18,124 nt of DNA from an uncultured Micromonospora sp. Lineage in GTDB: Bacteria > Actinomycetota > Actinomycetes > Mycobacteriales > Micromonosporaceae. Below the pieces are notes generated by a model, which searched no databases, was not told where the DNA came from, and saw only the letters and a list, made by a program, of their open reading frames with translations. The translations under genes and the position numbers were made by a program. Shown here in pieces: positions 1-6,506 of the stretch (its first letter is position 1; each line of letters starts with the position of its first letter). The stretch spans positions 1-18,124 of the forward strand of contig CALGAM010000088.1 in NCBI GenBank assembly GCA_937951935.1, given 5' to 3'.

Positions 1-657
1 GGTGTGCCGGTGTCGGGTGTGCCGGGTGTCCCGGTCGTGACCGGGCCGCAGGTGTCCGGTTCCAACGGTGCGCTCGGGCAGGCGGGTGTGTCCGGGCAGG
101 CCGCCGGGGTCGGCGTGCCCCACGTTCCCGTGCTGCGAGCGCCGGTTCCCGGCGTGCCGATCTCGGGTGGCGGACGGCCCAGCGTCTACGTCTCCAGCAG
201 CTACACCCCGCCGCGGCCCCGTTCCGGAGTGCCCCTTGTGGACTCCCATCCGACGGTGAGGTACCGCCTCCAGCGCCGACACCTGTACTGGTTCCTCGGT
301 GGTTTCGGGTTGGCCATCGTGCTGTTGGCCGCGCTCGCCGGCGGCTCCTGGTACGCCAACCGGGCCGCCCCGATCCCGTCCCCGAGCAGCGGTGGACGCG
401 GCGGTCCCACCACTCCCGTCGGCACCGGGAGCGCCACGCGGATCCTTGCGGCCGCTACCCTGCGCGGGTGCCTCGGGCCGCTGTCCGCCGGGGAGCGCCG
501 CCCCGCCGCCGATCCGACGCCCGCCCGGCCGGTCGGGGACCGGGTGGACGGCCGGGTGGGGGCGGAGATGCCGCCGTGGGTTGGGCAGCGCCCCCGGGTG
601 ACGTTCGCCGAGGTGCCCTGCCGGTCCGAATCGGACGGGTCGACCACGACGTGGTGA
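1..657 (+). CDS. 5'-truncated single-pass membrane protein, low-complexity N-part, function unknown
   Basis: The frame is open from the first base and ends at TGA 655-657, so the true start probably lies upstream; GTG 4 is only the first possible start inside the window. The visible part (about 218 residues) starts with about 75 residues rich in V, P, G and S containing elastin-like VPGVP/VSGVP units, then basic residues (YRLQRRH). One hydrophobic segment follows at about residues 98-120 (WFLGGFGLAIVLLAALAGG), then a roughly 95-residue tail with two cysteines (RGCLGPL and VPCRSE) that would be extracytoplasmic. A positively charged flank before the segment supports N-in/C-out topology. No catalytic motif is visible. 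It precedes the GlnH/GlnX-like pair on the same strand with a 108-bp gap, so a link to that sensing unit is possible but unproven. I do not recognise the family. Confidence 0.6.
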   Translation, partial: GVPVSGVPGVPVVTGPQVSGSNGALGQAGVSGQAAGVGVPHVPVLRAPVPGVPISGGGRPSVYVSSSYTPPRPRSGVPLVDSHPTVRYRLQRRHLYWFLGGFGLAIVLLAALAGGSWYANRAAPIPSPSSGGRGGPTTPVGTGSATRILAAATLRGCLGPLSAGERRPAADPTPARPVGDRVDGRVGAEMPPWVGQRPRVTFAEVPCRSESDGSTTTW

Positions 658-660
658 AGG

Positions 661-676
661 CGGGCCCGGCGGCCCG
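661..676 (+). terminator. small GC hairpin just after the first gene
   Basis: CGGGCC and GGCCCG are perfect 6-bp arms around a CGGC loop, three bases after the stop codon at 657. There is no T-tract. It could end the upstream transcript, but short GC hairpins are frequent by chance in DNA of this composition, so this is a weak call. Confidence 0.22.
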
Positions 677-728
677 GGCGGCATCGACGCGGACGAGTCG
701 GCCGATTACTGTGTTGCACGGTTTCCGC

Positions 729-760
729 TACGCTGGGCGTTTGCGATCCCGCTTCGGAGG
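729..760 (+). promoter_or_regulatory. possible -10 (TACGCT) and ribosome binding site of the GlnH-like gene
   Basis: TACGCT at 729-734 fits the actinobacterial TAnnnT -10 pattern. CGGAGG at 755-760 lies 5 bases before ATG 766 and is a good Shine-Dalgarno sequence that fixes the start. No convincing -35 hexamer is seen at 16-18 bp upstream. Confidence 0.3.
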
Positions 761-765
761 CCGGC

Positions 766-1707
766 ATGAACGATCGGTCACGCCGCGACAACGTTCGGCT
801 GTTCTGCAGGACTCTGGCGGTCGTCGCCACGCTGTTGCTCGCCGTCGGCGCGGGCTGTGACAGCCGGAAGACGTCGGATCTCCCGTCGGTGCAGGACAAG
901 CTCCGGGAGTCGCACATCTACGGCCAGAGCAAGCTCAGAATCGGCGTGGCCAAGTTCGAGCCGTTGATGAGCGTGTTCGAAGACGGCGAGTTCGTGGGCT
1001 TCGACATCGAGATCGCCCGCTACATCGCGGCCTCGCTCGGGTACGCCGGCGACGACCGGATCGAGTTCGTCCAGCTCGCCACCGAGGACCGGATCCCCGC
1101 CCTACAGAGCGGACGGGTCGACATCGTGGTGTCGAGCTTCTCGATGACGGAGGAGCGCGAGAAGCTGGTGAGCTTCGCCGGGCCGTACTTCGTGACGACG
1201 CAGGAGGTGCTGATCCCGGTCAGGATGCGGGATCGGATCCGGACCATCGAGGACCTGCGCCGCCCCGAGCACCGGATCTGTGCCAGCGGCGGTTCGACGT
1301 CCGAGGCCGAGCTCGCGCGACACCGGATCGAGGTACGGGTCGTCAAGACCGTGGAGGACTGTGTGCGGGGCATCCGGGAAGGCCGGTACGACGCGGTGAG
1401 CTCGGACGAGACGATCCTCGCCGGGTTTCTCTCCCGGTACCCGACCGAGTTCCAGATCGTCGACATGCCGTTCGGCACCAGCGAACAACTCGGCATCGGA
1501 GTGTCGATCACCGACCCCGCGCTGCGGGACCTGATCTCCTTCTTCCTGTACAAGAGCTACCTGGCCGGCCGCAGCGGCCAGACCAGCCCGTGGCTCGCGG
1601 CGTACCACAAGACCCTGGGTCCGTGGCTGGGCGCGGACCGGGAGCAGCCGCCGCCGTTGCGGGTTCCGAACCTGGTCGACTTCGACGACAGGGCACCCCC
1701 CGCATGA
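766..1707 (+). CDS. glnH: Family-3 amino-acid-binding lipoprotein (GlnH-like, probable glutamate/aspartate sensor)
   Basis: A 313-residue extracytoplasmic solute-binding protein. Residues 1-31 form a lipoprotein-type signal: basic n-region RSRR, hydrophobic stretch from 17, and lipidatable Cys31 after VGAG. The family-3 signature region GFDIEIARYIA is at 78-88. Ligand-site-type stretches SSFSMTEER (123-131) and SGGSTSEAE (174-182) follow, then a typical cysteine pair (Cys172, Cys199) and the late SSDET (212-216). ATG 766 is chosen for the CGGAGG 5 bases upstream. The next gene starts inside its stop (ATGA), so the two are translationally coupled. No permease or ATPase gene is adjacent. In mycobacteria and corynebacteria GlnH works with the membrane protein GlnX to signal amino-acid availability to kinase PknG; the partner gene here suggests the same role. 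Ligand identity cannot be read from the sequence. Confidence 0.82.
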   Translation: MNDRSRRDNVRLFCRTLAVVATLLLAVGAGCDSRKTSDLPSVQDKLRESHIYGQSKLRIGVAKFEPLMSVFEDGEFVGFDIEIARYIAASLGYAGDDRIEFVQLATEDRIPALQSGRVDIVVSSFSMTEEREKLVSFAGPYFVTTQEVLIPVRMRDRIRTIEDLRRPEHRICASGGSTSEAELARHRIEVRVVKTVEDCVRGIREGRYDAVSSDETILAGFLSRYPTEFQIVDMPFGTSEQLGIGVSITDPALRDLISFFLYKSYLAGRSGQTSPWLAAYHKTLGPWLGADREQPPPLRVPNLVDFDDRAPPA

Positions 1708-2909
1708 CCGCGGCCGGTGGCGGGACCACCCCTCCCCACGTGCTCTCCGAGCACGCCTCGGATGCTGCCGGCCGACCGGTCCGTGCGACGCCCGCGGCAC
1801 CGGCGCAGAAGGGGTCCGCGGAGCCGGGGGCCCACGCCGACCCGGGCCGGTGGGCGGCGGACCAGTGGGAGCGCCGGTCGCGGGCGAGCCAGTCGTTCTG
1901 GACGCTGGTGGTCGGGGTACCGGCACTGTTCTCCGTGCTCAGGCTCGGTGTGGAGGCGGGCGGCGAGTTGCAGACCACGCTGCTGCTCGTCGCGAACGTG
2001 AATCCGGTCAACCTCGTCGCCGCCCTCGTGACCACGGCGGCCCGGTTGGTCTCGGCGGGCCTGGTGACGATCTTCGCCGTCGGTGCCACCCTGGCGGTCA
2101 GCAGCGACGCGGCGCCGACCCACCGGATCGGGCGTCGCCCACCGCTGTTCGCCCGCTGGCGGCGGATGACACCGGACTGGGTGGTGGTGGCCAGTTTCGG
2201 TCTGGCGCTCGCCACCTGGCCGATCCTCTACCTGCCGCTGCTGCTGCCGGCGGTCGCCGCCGCCTTCCAGATCAGTCCGGCCCGGTTCGAGGAGCGGCGG
2301 TATCTCCGCTGGCTGGGCACGCTCGTGGTGCTCGGGGCGTACGGCGTGCTGATGACTCCGACGCTGTGGTCCGCCTGGACGCAGCGGGAGATCTTCGCCG
2401 TACTGGTGATCACCGCACCGCCGCTGTTGGCGCTCCTGGTCGCCGGCCCGATCCCGGCGGCCGTGGCCCGGCCGGTGGCCGCGACGACGCAACTCGCGGT
2501 GCTCGTGACGCTCGGCTGGGCGGCGTTTCCGGTGATCACCACTCCGGTGCTGCCGTTGACCGTGACCACGGTTCGGACCGGGCACGGTGGCGTGACGGGC
2601 TCGGACAGCGGCGTCGACGCGACCGGGCCGGCGAGCGGTGCGGCCGAGACCGAGGACATCCGTGGCCATGTGATCACCACGGACGACGTGAGTGTGGTGA
2701 TCCTGCAGGAGCGGGGTGGGGTACGGTATGTCCCGGTTGACCGGATCGAGGCGCAGGTGCTCTGCCCGACCGAGGACGAACTTCCCCGCTACCGGCTGTG
2801 GGTGTGGGGCTTCCACGTCGAGGATTCGCTGCTGGAGGGGCTGGGTCGGCGGGTACGGCCGGTCAACCGGGTGGACGCGGCCTGCCGGGCCGTCCCGAGC
2901 ACGCCCTGA
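1704..2909 (+). CDS. Polytopic membrane protein, GlnX-like partner of the binding lipoprotein
   Basis: A 401-residue protein starting at ATG 1704, which overlaps the upstream stop by four bases (ATGA). An earlier in-frame start inside glnH is possible but has no support. Residues 1-60 are hydrophilic and Pro/Ala-rich. Hydrophobic segments lie at about 66-84, 100-131, 158-188, 202-221, 229-256 and 262-288. The last about 110 residues are polar, begin with a Gly/Ser/Thr-rich linker and end in a compact stretch with Cys354 and Cys394. Coupling to an orphan substrate-binding lipoprotein, the membrane architecture and the likely extracytoplasmic tail fit GlnX, the transmembrane relay between GlnH and kinase PknG in Mycobacterium. 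In M. tuberculosis the order is glnX-glnH-pknG, so the order here is swapped. The assignment rests on context and topology, not on a recognised motif. Any other conserved actinobacterial membrane protein remains possible. Confidence 0.6.
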   Translation: MTAAGGGTTPPHVLSEHASDAAGRPVRATPAAPAQKGSAEPGAHADPGRWAADQWERRSRASQSFWTLVVGVPALFSVLRLGVEAGGELQTTLLLVANVNPVNLVAALVTTAARLVSAGLVTIFAVGATLAVSSDAAPTHRIGRRPPLFARWRRMTPDWVVVASFGLALATWPILYLPLLLPAVAAAFQISPARFEERRYLRWLGTLVVLGAYGVLMTPTLWSAWTQREIFAVLVITAPPLLALLVAGPIPAAVARPVAATTQLAVLVTLGWAAFPVITTPVLPLTVTTVRTGHGGVTGSDSGVDATGPASGAAETEDIRGHVITTDDVSVVILQERGGVRYVPVDRIEAQVLCPTEDELPRYRLWVWGFHVEDSLLEGLGRRVRPVNRVDAACRAVPSTP

Positions 2910-3019
2910 TGGTCCGGGTGCGGCAGATCATGTCCCTTGTCCCACCCTTCGGGCGGTATGGGCGGGATCATGCCTTCCCTGTTACGGAGGATTTACCGAA
3001 TATCCTGCCTCATTAGGCA

Positions 3020-3048
3020 TTGATCTGCTTTGGGATGGCTAGTAGCTT
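3020..3048 (+). promoter_or_regulatory. Candidate housekeeping-sigma promoter for the small acidic ORF
   Basis: TTGATC at 3020-3025 and TAGCTT at 3043-3048 are separated by exactly 17 bp, in the only AT-rich patch of the interval (about 2980-3070). A small dyad TGCCT-CATT-AGGCA at 3006-3019 lies just upstream of the -35. A transcript from about 3055 would have a leader of about 50 bases before ATG 3106. The rest of 2910-3019 holds no gene that I can see. Confidence 0.45.
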
Positions 3049-3105
3049 GTGCCCTGCTTCGTGATGTGAATCCGACGGCCTTTCGAGGAAGCAGGTCAAC
3101 GCGGC

Positions 3106-3204
3106 ATGGACGACGACCCGGTGGAAGAGATCGTGGAGGTTCTCGACGAACTCGAGGACGCGTTGGAGGAGATCGGCATCGACGTCGAACTCGACGGCGA
3201 CTGA
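3106..3204 (+). CDS. 32-residue highly acidic coiled-coil small protein, unknown function
   Basis: ATG 3106 to TGA 3202-3204 encodes 32 residues beginning MDDDPVEEIVEVLDE. Sixteen of 32 residues are Asp or Glu and there is no Lys or Arg. Hydrophobic residues V6, I9, L13, L16, L20 and I23 follow a strict 3-4-3-4-3 spacing, the pattern of an amphipathic coiled-coil helix. Third codon positions are almost all G or C, as expected for a real gene here. An in-frame stop at 3067-3069 and the absence of another start make ATG 3106 the only choice. The Shine-Dalgarno candidates (AGGAAG 3086-3091, CAGG 3092-3095) are rather distant. It has its own candidate promoter (3020-3048) and strong hairpins downstream (3246-3289), so it may be an independent small transcript. 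I do not recognise a family; an acidic antagonist or adaptor of a basic protein would be speculation. Confidence 0.55.
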   Translation: MDDDPVEEIVEVLDELEDALEEIGIDVELDGD

Positions 3205-3245
3205 TCCCGGCGGGGGTGGCACGCCACGATCCGCTGTCGATCCAG

Positions 3246-3289
3246 GGCCGTGCCGGATCCGGCCGACCCGGCACGGCCGGGTCGGCCGG
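3246..3289 (+). terminator. Two overlapping, mutually exclusive GC hairpins
   Basis: Hairpin A has perfect 11-bp arms (GGCCGTGCCGG 3246-3256, CCGGCACGGCC 3268-3278) with an 11-base loop. Hairpin B has perfect 13-bp arms (CCGGCCGACCCGG 3259-3271, CCGGGTCGGCCGG 3277-3289) with a 5-base loop CACGG. They share 3259-3278 and cannot form together. Hairpin B is the stronger and would be a U-tract-less terminator for the + transcript carrying the small acidic ORF. The sequence can also fold from the opposite strand and could help to end crp transcription. Confidence 0.5.
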
Positions 3290-3351
3290 GAAGGACACCG
3301 CCAGACGGGTGAGGACGGGGCGAGGCCGGCGGCTCCGCGCCCGCCAAGACG

Positions 3352-3385
3352 ACCGCCGACCGGCCCCACAGGCTCGGTCGGCGGT
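3352..3385 (-). terminator. Probable terminator of crp
   Basis: Perfect 11-bp arms ACCGCCGACCG (3352-3362) and CGGTCGGCGGT (3375-3385) with a 12-base loop lie 28 bases beyond the crp stop codon on the minus strand. There is no T-tract, which is common in actinobacteria. Apart from this hairpin and the upstream pair, 3205-3413 shows no gene. Confidence 0.5.
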
Positions 3386-3413
3386 GTGACGAACGACGCG
3401 GGCGAGCGGTGGG

Positions 3414-4091
3414 TCAGACCCGGGCCCGCCGGGCCAGCCGCTCCGGGTCGAGGATGATGATGCTCTTGCCGTCCAGCCGCAGCCAGCCGCGCGAGGCGAA
3501 GTCGGCCAGCGCCTTGTTGACGGTCTCCCGGGAGGCGCCGACGAGCTGGGCGATCTCCTCCTGGGTGAGGTCGTGGGTCACCCGGAGCACCCCGCCGTCC
3601 CGGGTGCCGAACCGGCCCGCCATCTGGAGCAGGTTCTTCGCCACCCGGCCCGGCACGTCGGTGAAGATCAGGTCCGCCAGGCTGTCGTTGGTCCGGCGCA
3701 GCCGACGGGCGAGCACCCGCAGAAGCTGCTCGGCGATCTCCGGCCGGTTGTTCAGCCACGGCCGGAGTGCCTGCTTGCGCAGCCGGGCCAACCGGGTGTC
3801 GGTCACCGCGGTCGCGGTCGCCGTACGCGGACCCGGGTCGAAGAGGGACAGCTCGCCCACCATGTCCGACGGGCCCATCACGGCGATCAGGTTCTGCCGG
3901 CCGTCAGCGGCACGCCGGCCAACCTTGATCTTGCCGCTCAGCACAATATAGAGGCTGTCGCCCGGCTCGCCCTCGTTGAAGACGACCTCGCCCTTGCGGA
4001 ACTCGACCGTCTCCATGTCCTTCGCGAGCGCCTCGGCAGCCTCCGGGTCCACACCCTGGAAGATCCCGCTGCGGGCCAGTACCTCGTCCAT
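3414..4091 (-). CDS. crp: Crp/Fnr-family transcriptional regulator (Crp)
   Basis: 225 residues, the usual size of actinobacterial Crp (about 224). ATG at 4091 is preceded on the minus strand by GGAGG with 6-bp spacing; the long upstream extension of the frame is spurious. Residues about 10-125 form the cyclic-nucleotide-binding beta-barrel, with KGEVVFNEGEPGDSLYIV (33-50) and the phosphate-binding-cassette-like region VGELSLFD...PRTATA (78-93, E80, R89, T90). A long dimerisation helix follows at about 110-140. A winged helix-turn-helix occupies about 145-217, with TQEEIAQLVGASRETVNKAL (176-195) as recognition region. It represses or activates target promoters in the cytoplasm. In M. tuberculosis crp (Rv3676) is likewise divergent from nth and neighbours; here cbiZ and capA lie between crp and nth. 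I found no full Crp site in its own upstream region. Confidence 0.95.
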   Translation of the reverse strand: MDEVLARSGIFQGVDPEAAEALAKDMETVEFRKGEVVFNEGEPGDSLYIVLSGKIKVGRRAADGRQNLIAVMGPSDMVGELSLFDPGPRTATATAVTDTRLARLRKQALRPWLNNRPEIAEQLLRVLARRLRRTNDSLADLIFTDVPGRVAKNLLQMAGRFGTRDGGVLRVTHDLTQEEIAQLVGASRETVNKALADFASRGWLRLDGKSIIILDPERLARRARV

Positions 4092-4161
4092 CGCGCACCT
4101 CCGCCTACGCGGGCCGTCGCCCCGGCCGAGTTCCCGGTCGGTGGTCCGCCGCGCGCCGCCA

Positions 4162-4167
4162 AGTCTA
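4162..4167 (-). promoter_or_regulatory. Possible -10 of crp (TAGACT on the minus strand)
   Basis: Read on the minus strand this is TAGACT, in a locally AT-richer patch (about 4160-4215), and would give a leader of roughly 65 bases. A -35 at standard spacing is not evident. The remainder of the 4092-4347 divergent interval shows no gene. Confidence 0.28.
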
Positions 4168-4335
4168 GGCGCATGTGAAGAGTAATCGGAGCAGCACCCC
4201 TGGAATCTTGATCTGCGACAGGCCCGGGCCGGCCGTACTGACCTGGGGCGACGTCCGGTTCCGCCCGGGCTGTGCCCGGGCGGGTGGCTCGGCCGGGCCG
4301 CCCGGGACGCGGCGACGGCGGCCCGGCCGGTCCCG

Positions 4336-4341
4336 TAGGGT
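4336..4341 (+). promoter_or_regulatory. -10 hexamer TAGGGT for a leaderless cbiZ transcript
   Basis: TAGGGT ends 6 bases before GTG 4348, so transcription would begin at or next to the start codon. No good Shine-Dalgarno sequence is present. This geometry is typical of leaderless actinobacterial genes. Confidence 0.45.
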
Positions 4342-4347
4342 CGGCCG

Positions 4348-5037
4348 GTGCGCTCCGAACCGGTGCTGACCACCCGCCACGAGGACGGGTGGGACATCCC
4401 GATCCTGGTCTGGCGGCTCGCGACCCCGGCGCTGGCGATCAGCTCGGGCCCGCTCGGCGGCGGACTCGGCGTACGGCACTGGGCACTGAACGCGACCGTG
4501 CCCATGTCGTACCGGCGCCCCGACCCGGACGTCCACCTGGCCGAGCTGGCCGACCGGCTCGACCTGCGCGGACCCGGCATCGGGCTGCTCACCGGCGTCG
4601 ACGTGGCGGAGGTGGTGACCGCGACCGACGGCGGTGTCCGGGTCTGGGCCACGGTGGGGCTCGGCACGCCGATCTGGGCGGCCGTCCCGGCCGACGGCGA
4701 CCCGGAGTCCACCCCGGCCCGGCCGGCGGTCGGCACGGTGAACATCGTCGCCCGGCTGCCGGTACGGCTCGGCGAGGCCGCCCTGGTCAACGCCGTGATG
4801 ACGATCACCGAGGCGAAGGCTCAGGCGCTCCGGGAGTTGGGACTGCCCGCCACCGGCACCCCCACCGACGCGGTCGCCGTGCTCTGCCCACCCGACGGCC
4901 CGGCCGAGCCGTACGGCGGACCGCGGTCGCGGTGGGGCGCGCCGCTGGCGCGGGCGGCCCGCCAGGCGGTGTGGGTCGGCGGCTCGGCACCCTGCGTGCC
5001 CTGGTCCGACCGGCCGCCCCGGGCCGCCCGGCGGTGA
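4348..5037 (+). CDS. cbiZ: Adenosylcobinamide amidohydrolase (CbiZ)
   Basis: 229 residues from GTG 4348. CbiZ hydrolyses the amide bond of adenosylcobinamide to give adenosylcobyric acid, allowing salvage of (pseudo)cobinamides into cobalamin in the cytoplasm. Recognised family stretches are SSGPLGGGLGVRHWALNATV (32-51), GTVNIV (129-134), TEAKAQALRELG (154-165), ATGTPTDAVAV (168-178) and GPRSRWGAPLARAARQAV (191-208). It is divergent from crp and followed by a 193-bp gap before the CapA-like gene. No cobalamin riboswitch consensus was evident upstream, and the leaderless start leaves no room for one. No other B12 gene is in the window, so it acts here as an isolated salvage gene. The last about 15 residues are basic and Pro-rich and probably unstructured. 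Confidence 0.85.
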   Translation: MRSEPVLTTRHEDGWDIPILVWRLATPALAISSGPLGGGLGVRHWALNATVPMSYRRPDPDVHLAELADRLDLRGPGIGLLTGVDVAEVVTATDGGVRVWATVGLGTPIWAAVPADGDPESTPARPAVGTVNIVARLPVRLGEAALVNAVMTITEAKAQALRELGLPATGTPTDAVAVLCPPDGPAEPYGGPRSRWGAPLARAARQAVWVGGSAPCVPWSDRPPRAARR

Positions 5038-5215
5038 TCCGCCTCCCGCGTGCCACCGGTCGCCCGCCCGCCCGCACCATCCCGTGGCGGTCCGGTGCCG
5101 GTCCCGATCCGGCCGGTCGGGTCGGGCGGGCCGGAGCGGGCACCGAGGCCGGGGTCTGCCGGGTCGGGGGTCCGATTCCGCCCTGACGGCTGTCGCTCCG
5201 GTGGCCCGGCCCGGG

Positions 5216-5221
5216 TACTGT
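5216..5221 (+). promoter_or_regulatory. Possible -10 hexamer TACTGT of the CapA-like gene
   Basis: TACTGT lies 9 bases before ATG 5231, consistent with a leaderless or near-leaderless mRNA. There is no clear -35. The rest of 5038-5230 shows no gene or obvious structure. Confidence 0.35.
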
Positions 5222-5230
5222 CTGCGGACG

Positions 5231-6424
5231 ATGCAGGACAGCAATCCATCCATGCCAATGTCACGCCGCCCTCGGCGCTCCCGCCGGCAGGCCCCACTGG
5301 TGGTGCTCGCGGTACTGGCGGTACTGCTGGGCACCGGCGTGGCCGGTGTGGCGTTGGTCGACATGATGGGCGACGAACCGTCCGGGCCGGTGATCGTCGC
5401 GCCCGACCCGTCCGCCTCGGCAAAGCCCTCCGCGAGCGCCGAACCGGAACCGAAAGTCATCTCGATGTCGGCGACCGGGGACATCGTGCTGGGCAACGCC
5501 CCGCACCGGCTGCCCGCCAACGGCGGCAAGGGCTTCTTCGACTCGGTCAAGAAGGCACTCGCCGCCGACCTGGTCATGGGGAACCTCGAAGAGCCGCTGA
5601 CCGACGACACCGGCACCTCCAAGTGCGGCGCGAACGCGACCCGCTGCTTCCAGTTCCGCGCGCCGCCGTCGTACGCCGCCCACCTCGCCGACGCCGGGTT
5701 CAAACTGCTGAACCAGGCGAACAACCACGGCTACGACTACGGCAAGGCCGGCTACGAGAACACCCAGAAGGCGCTGGAGAAGTACGACCTCAAGCACACC
5801 GGCGCGCCGGACCAGATCACCGTGGTCGACGTCGAGGGCGTCACCGTGGCGGTCGCCGGCTTCTCGTCGTACCCGTGGTCCAACAGCCTGACCGACATCG
5901 ACGCGGCGAGGAGGGTCGTCGAGAAGGCGACGACGATGGCGGACCTGGTCGTCGTGCAGGTGCACATGGGGGCCGAGGGCTCCGACAGGACCCGGGTCCG
6001 ACCCGGCACCGAGATGTTCCTCGGCGAGAACCGGGGCGACCCCATCGCGTTCTCACACGCCATGATCGATGCCGGTGCGGACCTGATCGTCGGCCACGGC
6101 CCACACGTGCTCCGCGGGATGGAGTTCTACAAGGGCCGACTGATCGCCTACAGCCTCGGCAACTTCGCCGGCGGCGGAAACACGCTCAGCAACAGCGGGC
6201 GACTCGGTTGGGGCGCCATCCTCAAGGTGTCGCTCAGGGCCGACGGGACCTGGGCCGGCGGGGAACTGATCTCCACCTACATGGACGGCGCGGGCAAGCC
6301 GACGGTCGACACCCAGAAACGGGCCCTGGGGCTGGTCCGGGAGCTGTCCAAGGCAGACTTCCCGAAGACCGGCGCGCGGCTCGCCGCCGACGGCACGATC
6401 TCGCCACCTCGTCAGGACACCTGA
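5231..6424 (+). CDS. Membrane-anchored CapA-family protein (metallophosphatase-like)
   Basis: 397 residues from ATG 5231; ATG 5252 and 5258 are alternative starts, and the frame's upstream extension is unlikely given the -10 motif at 5216. A basic n-region (SRRPRRSRR, 11-19) precedes one hydrophobic anchor at 22-44, then a Pro/Ser/Ala linker (to about 73). The CapA/PGA_cap domain runs from about 76 to 352. Its metal-site motifs are visible: ATGDIVLG (81-88), MGNLEEPL (116-123), NQANNHGYDYG (161-171), HMGAEGS (245-251), GHGPHVLRGME (288-298) and YSLGNF (307-312). An inserted cysteine pair (C132, C139) lies near the active-site loops. The name derives from poly-gamma-glutamate synthesis, but most family members in actinobacteria have unknown substrates. 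No capB/capC partners are present, so a role in envelope or sugar/peptide polymer metabolism outside the membrane is inference. Confidence 0.88.
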   Translation: MQDSNPSMPMSRRPRRSRRQAPLVVLAVLAVLLGTGVAGVALVDMMGDEPSGPVIVAPDPSASAKPSASAEPEPKVISMSATGDIVLGNAPHRLPANGGKGFFDSVKKALAADLVMGNLEEPLTDDTGTSKCGANATRCFQFRAPPSYAAHLADAGFKLLNQANNHGYDYGKAGYENTQKALEKYDLKHTGAPDQITVVDVEGVTVAVAGFSSYPWSNSLTDIDAARRVVEKATTMADLVVVQVHMGAEGSDRTRVRPGTEMFLGENRGDPIAFSHAMIDAGADLIVGHGPHVLRGMEFYKGRLIAYSLGNFAGGGNTLSNSGRLGWGAILKVSLRADGTWAGGELISTYMDGAGKPTVDTQKRALGLVRELSKADFPKTGARLAADGTISPPRQDT

Positions 6425-6437
6425 CCGTGCCGGTAAA

Positions 6438-6465
6438 CCGGGCCGGGTGACGCCCCGGGGCCCGG
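6438..6465 (+). terminator. Candidate terminator after the CapA-like gene
   Basis: CCGGGCC (6438-6444) pairs with GGCCCGG (6459-6465), and an inner GGG/CCC pairing is possible after a 2-base bulge. It lies 13 bases after the stop at 6424 and before the nth -10 motif. It has no T-tract. Confidence 0.35.
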
Positions 6466-6493
6466 CGCGAACGGCGGCCGCGGCGCGGCGGCG

Positions 6494-6499
6494 TAGGCT
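6494..6499 (+). promoter_or_regulatory. -10 hexamer TAGGCT for a leaderless nth operon transcript
   Basis: TAGGCT ends 7 bases before GTG 6507 and no Shine-Dalgarno sequence is present, so leaderless initiation is likely. It would drive nth and the two coupled genes behind it. Confidence 0.45.
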
Positions 6500-6506
6500 G
6501 GCCGAC

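Noticed and set aside
1..657. First gene as the PknG kinase expected near GlnH/GlnX
   Set aside because: The visible C-terminal part has a membrane segment and no TPR-like repeats, unlike PknG.
4174..4190. TGTGA half-site upstream of crp as a Crp autoregulatory site
   Set aside because: The second half (TCACA at 6-bp spacing) is missing, so a lone pentamer is not evidence.
4092..4347. Cobalamin riboswitch upstream of cbiZ
   Set aside because: No B12-box-like conserved element was recognised, and the -10 motif 6 bases before the start leaves no leader RNA.
4092..4808. N-terminal extension of the crp frame to 4808
   Set aside because: It would overlap cbiZ antisense. Crp homology begins at MDEVLARSGIF and a perfect ribosome binding site precedes ATG 4091.
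4165..5724. A 519-codon open frame on the minus strand across cbiZ and the capA start, and a similar one at 1557-2816
   Set aside because: Low-complexity Arg/Pro/Gly translation and overlap with genes carrying recognisable domains; these are shadow frames.
5050..6450. Alternative + frame of 466 codons over the capA region
   Set aside because: The frame from 5231 contains all CapA motifs; the alternative is Arg/Gly-rich with none.
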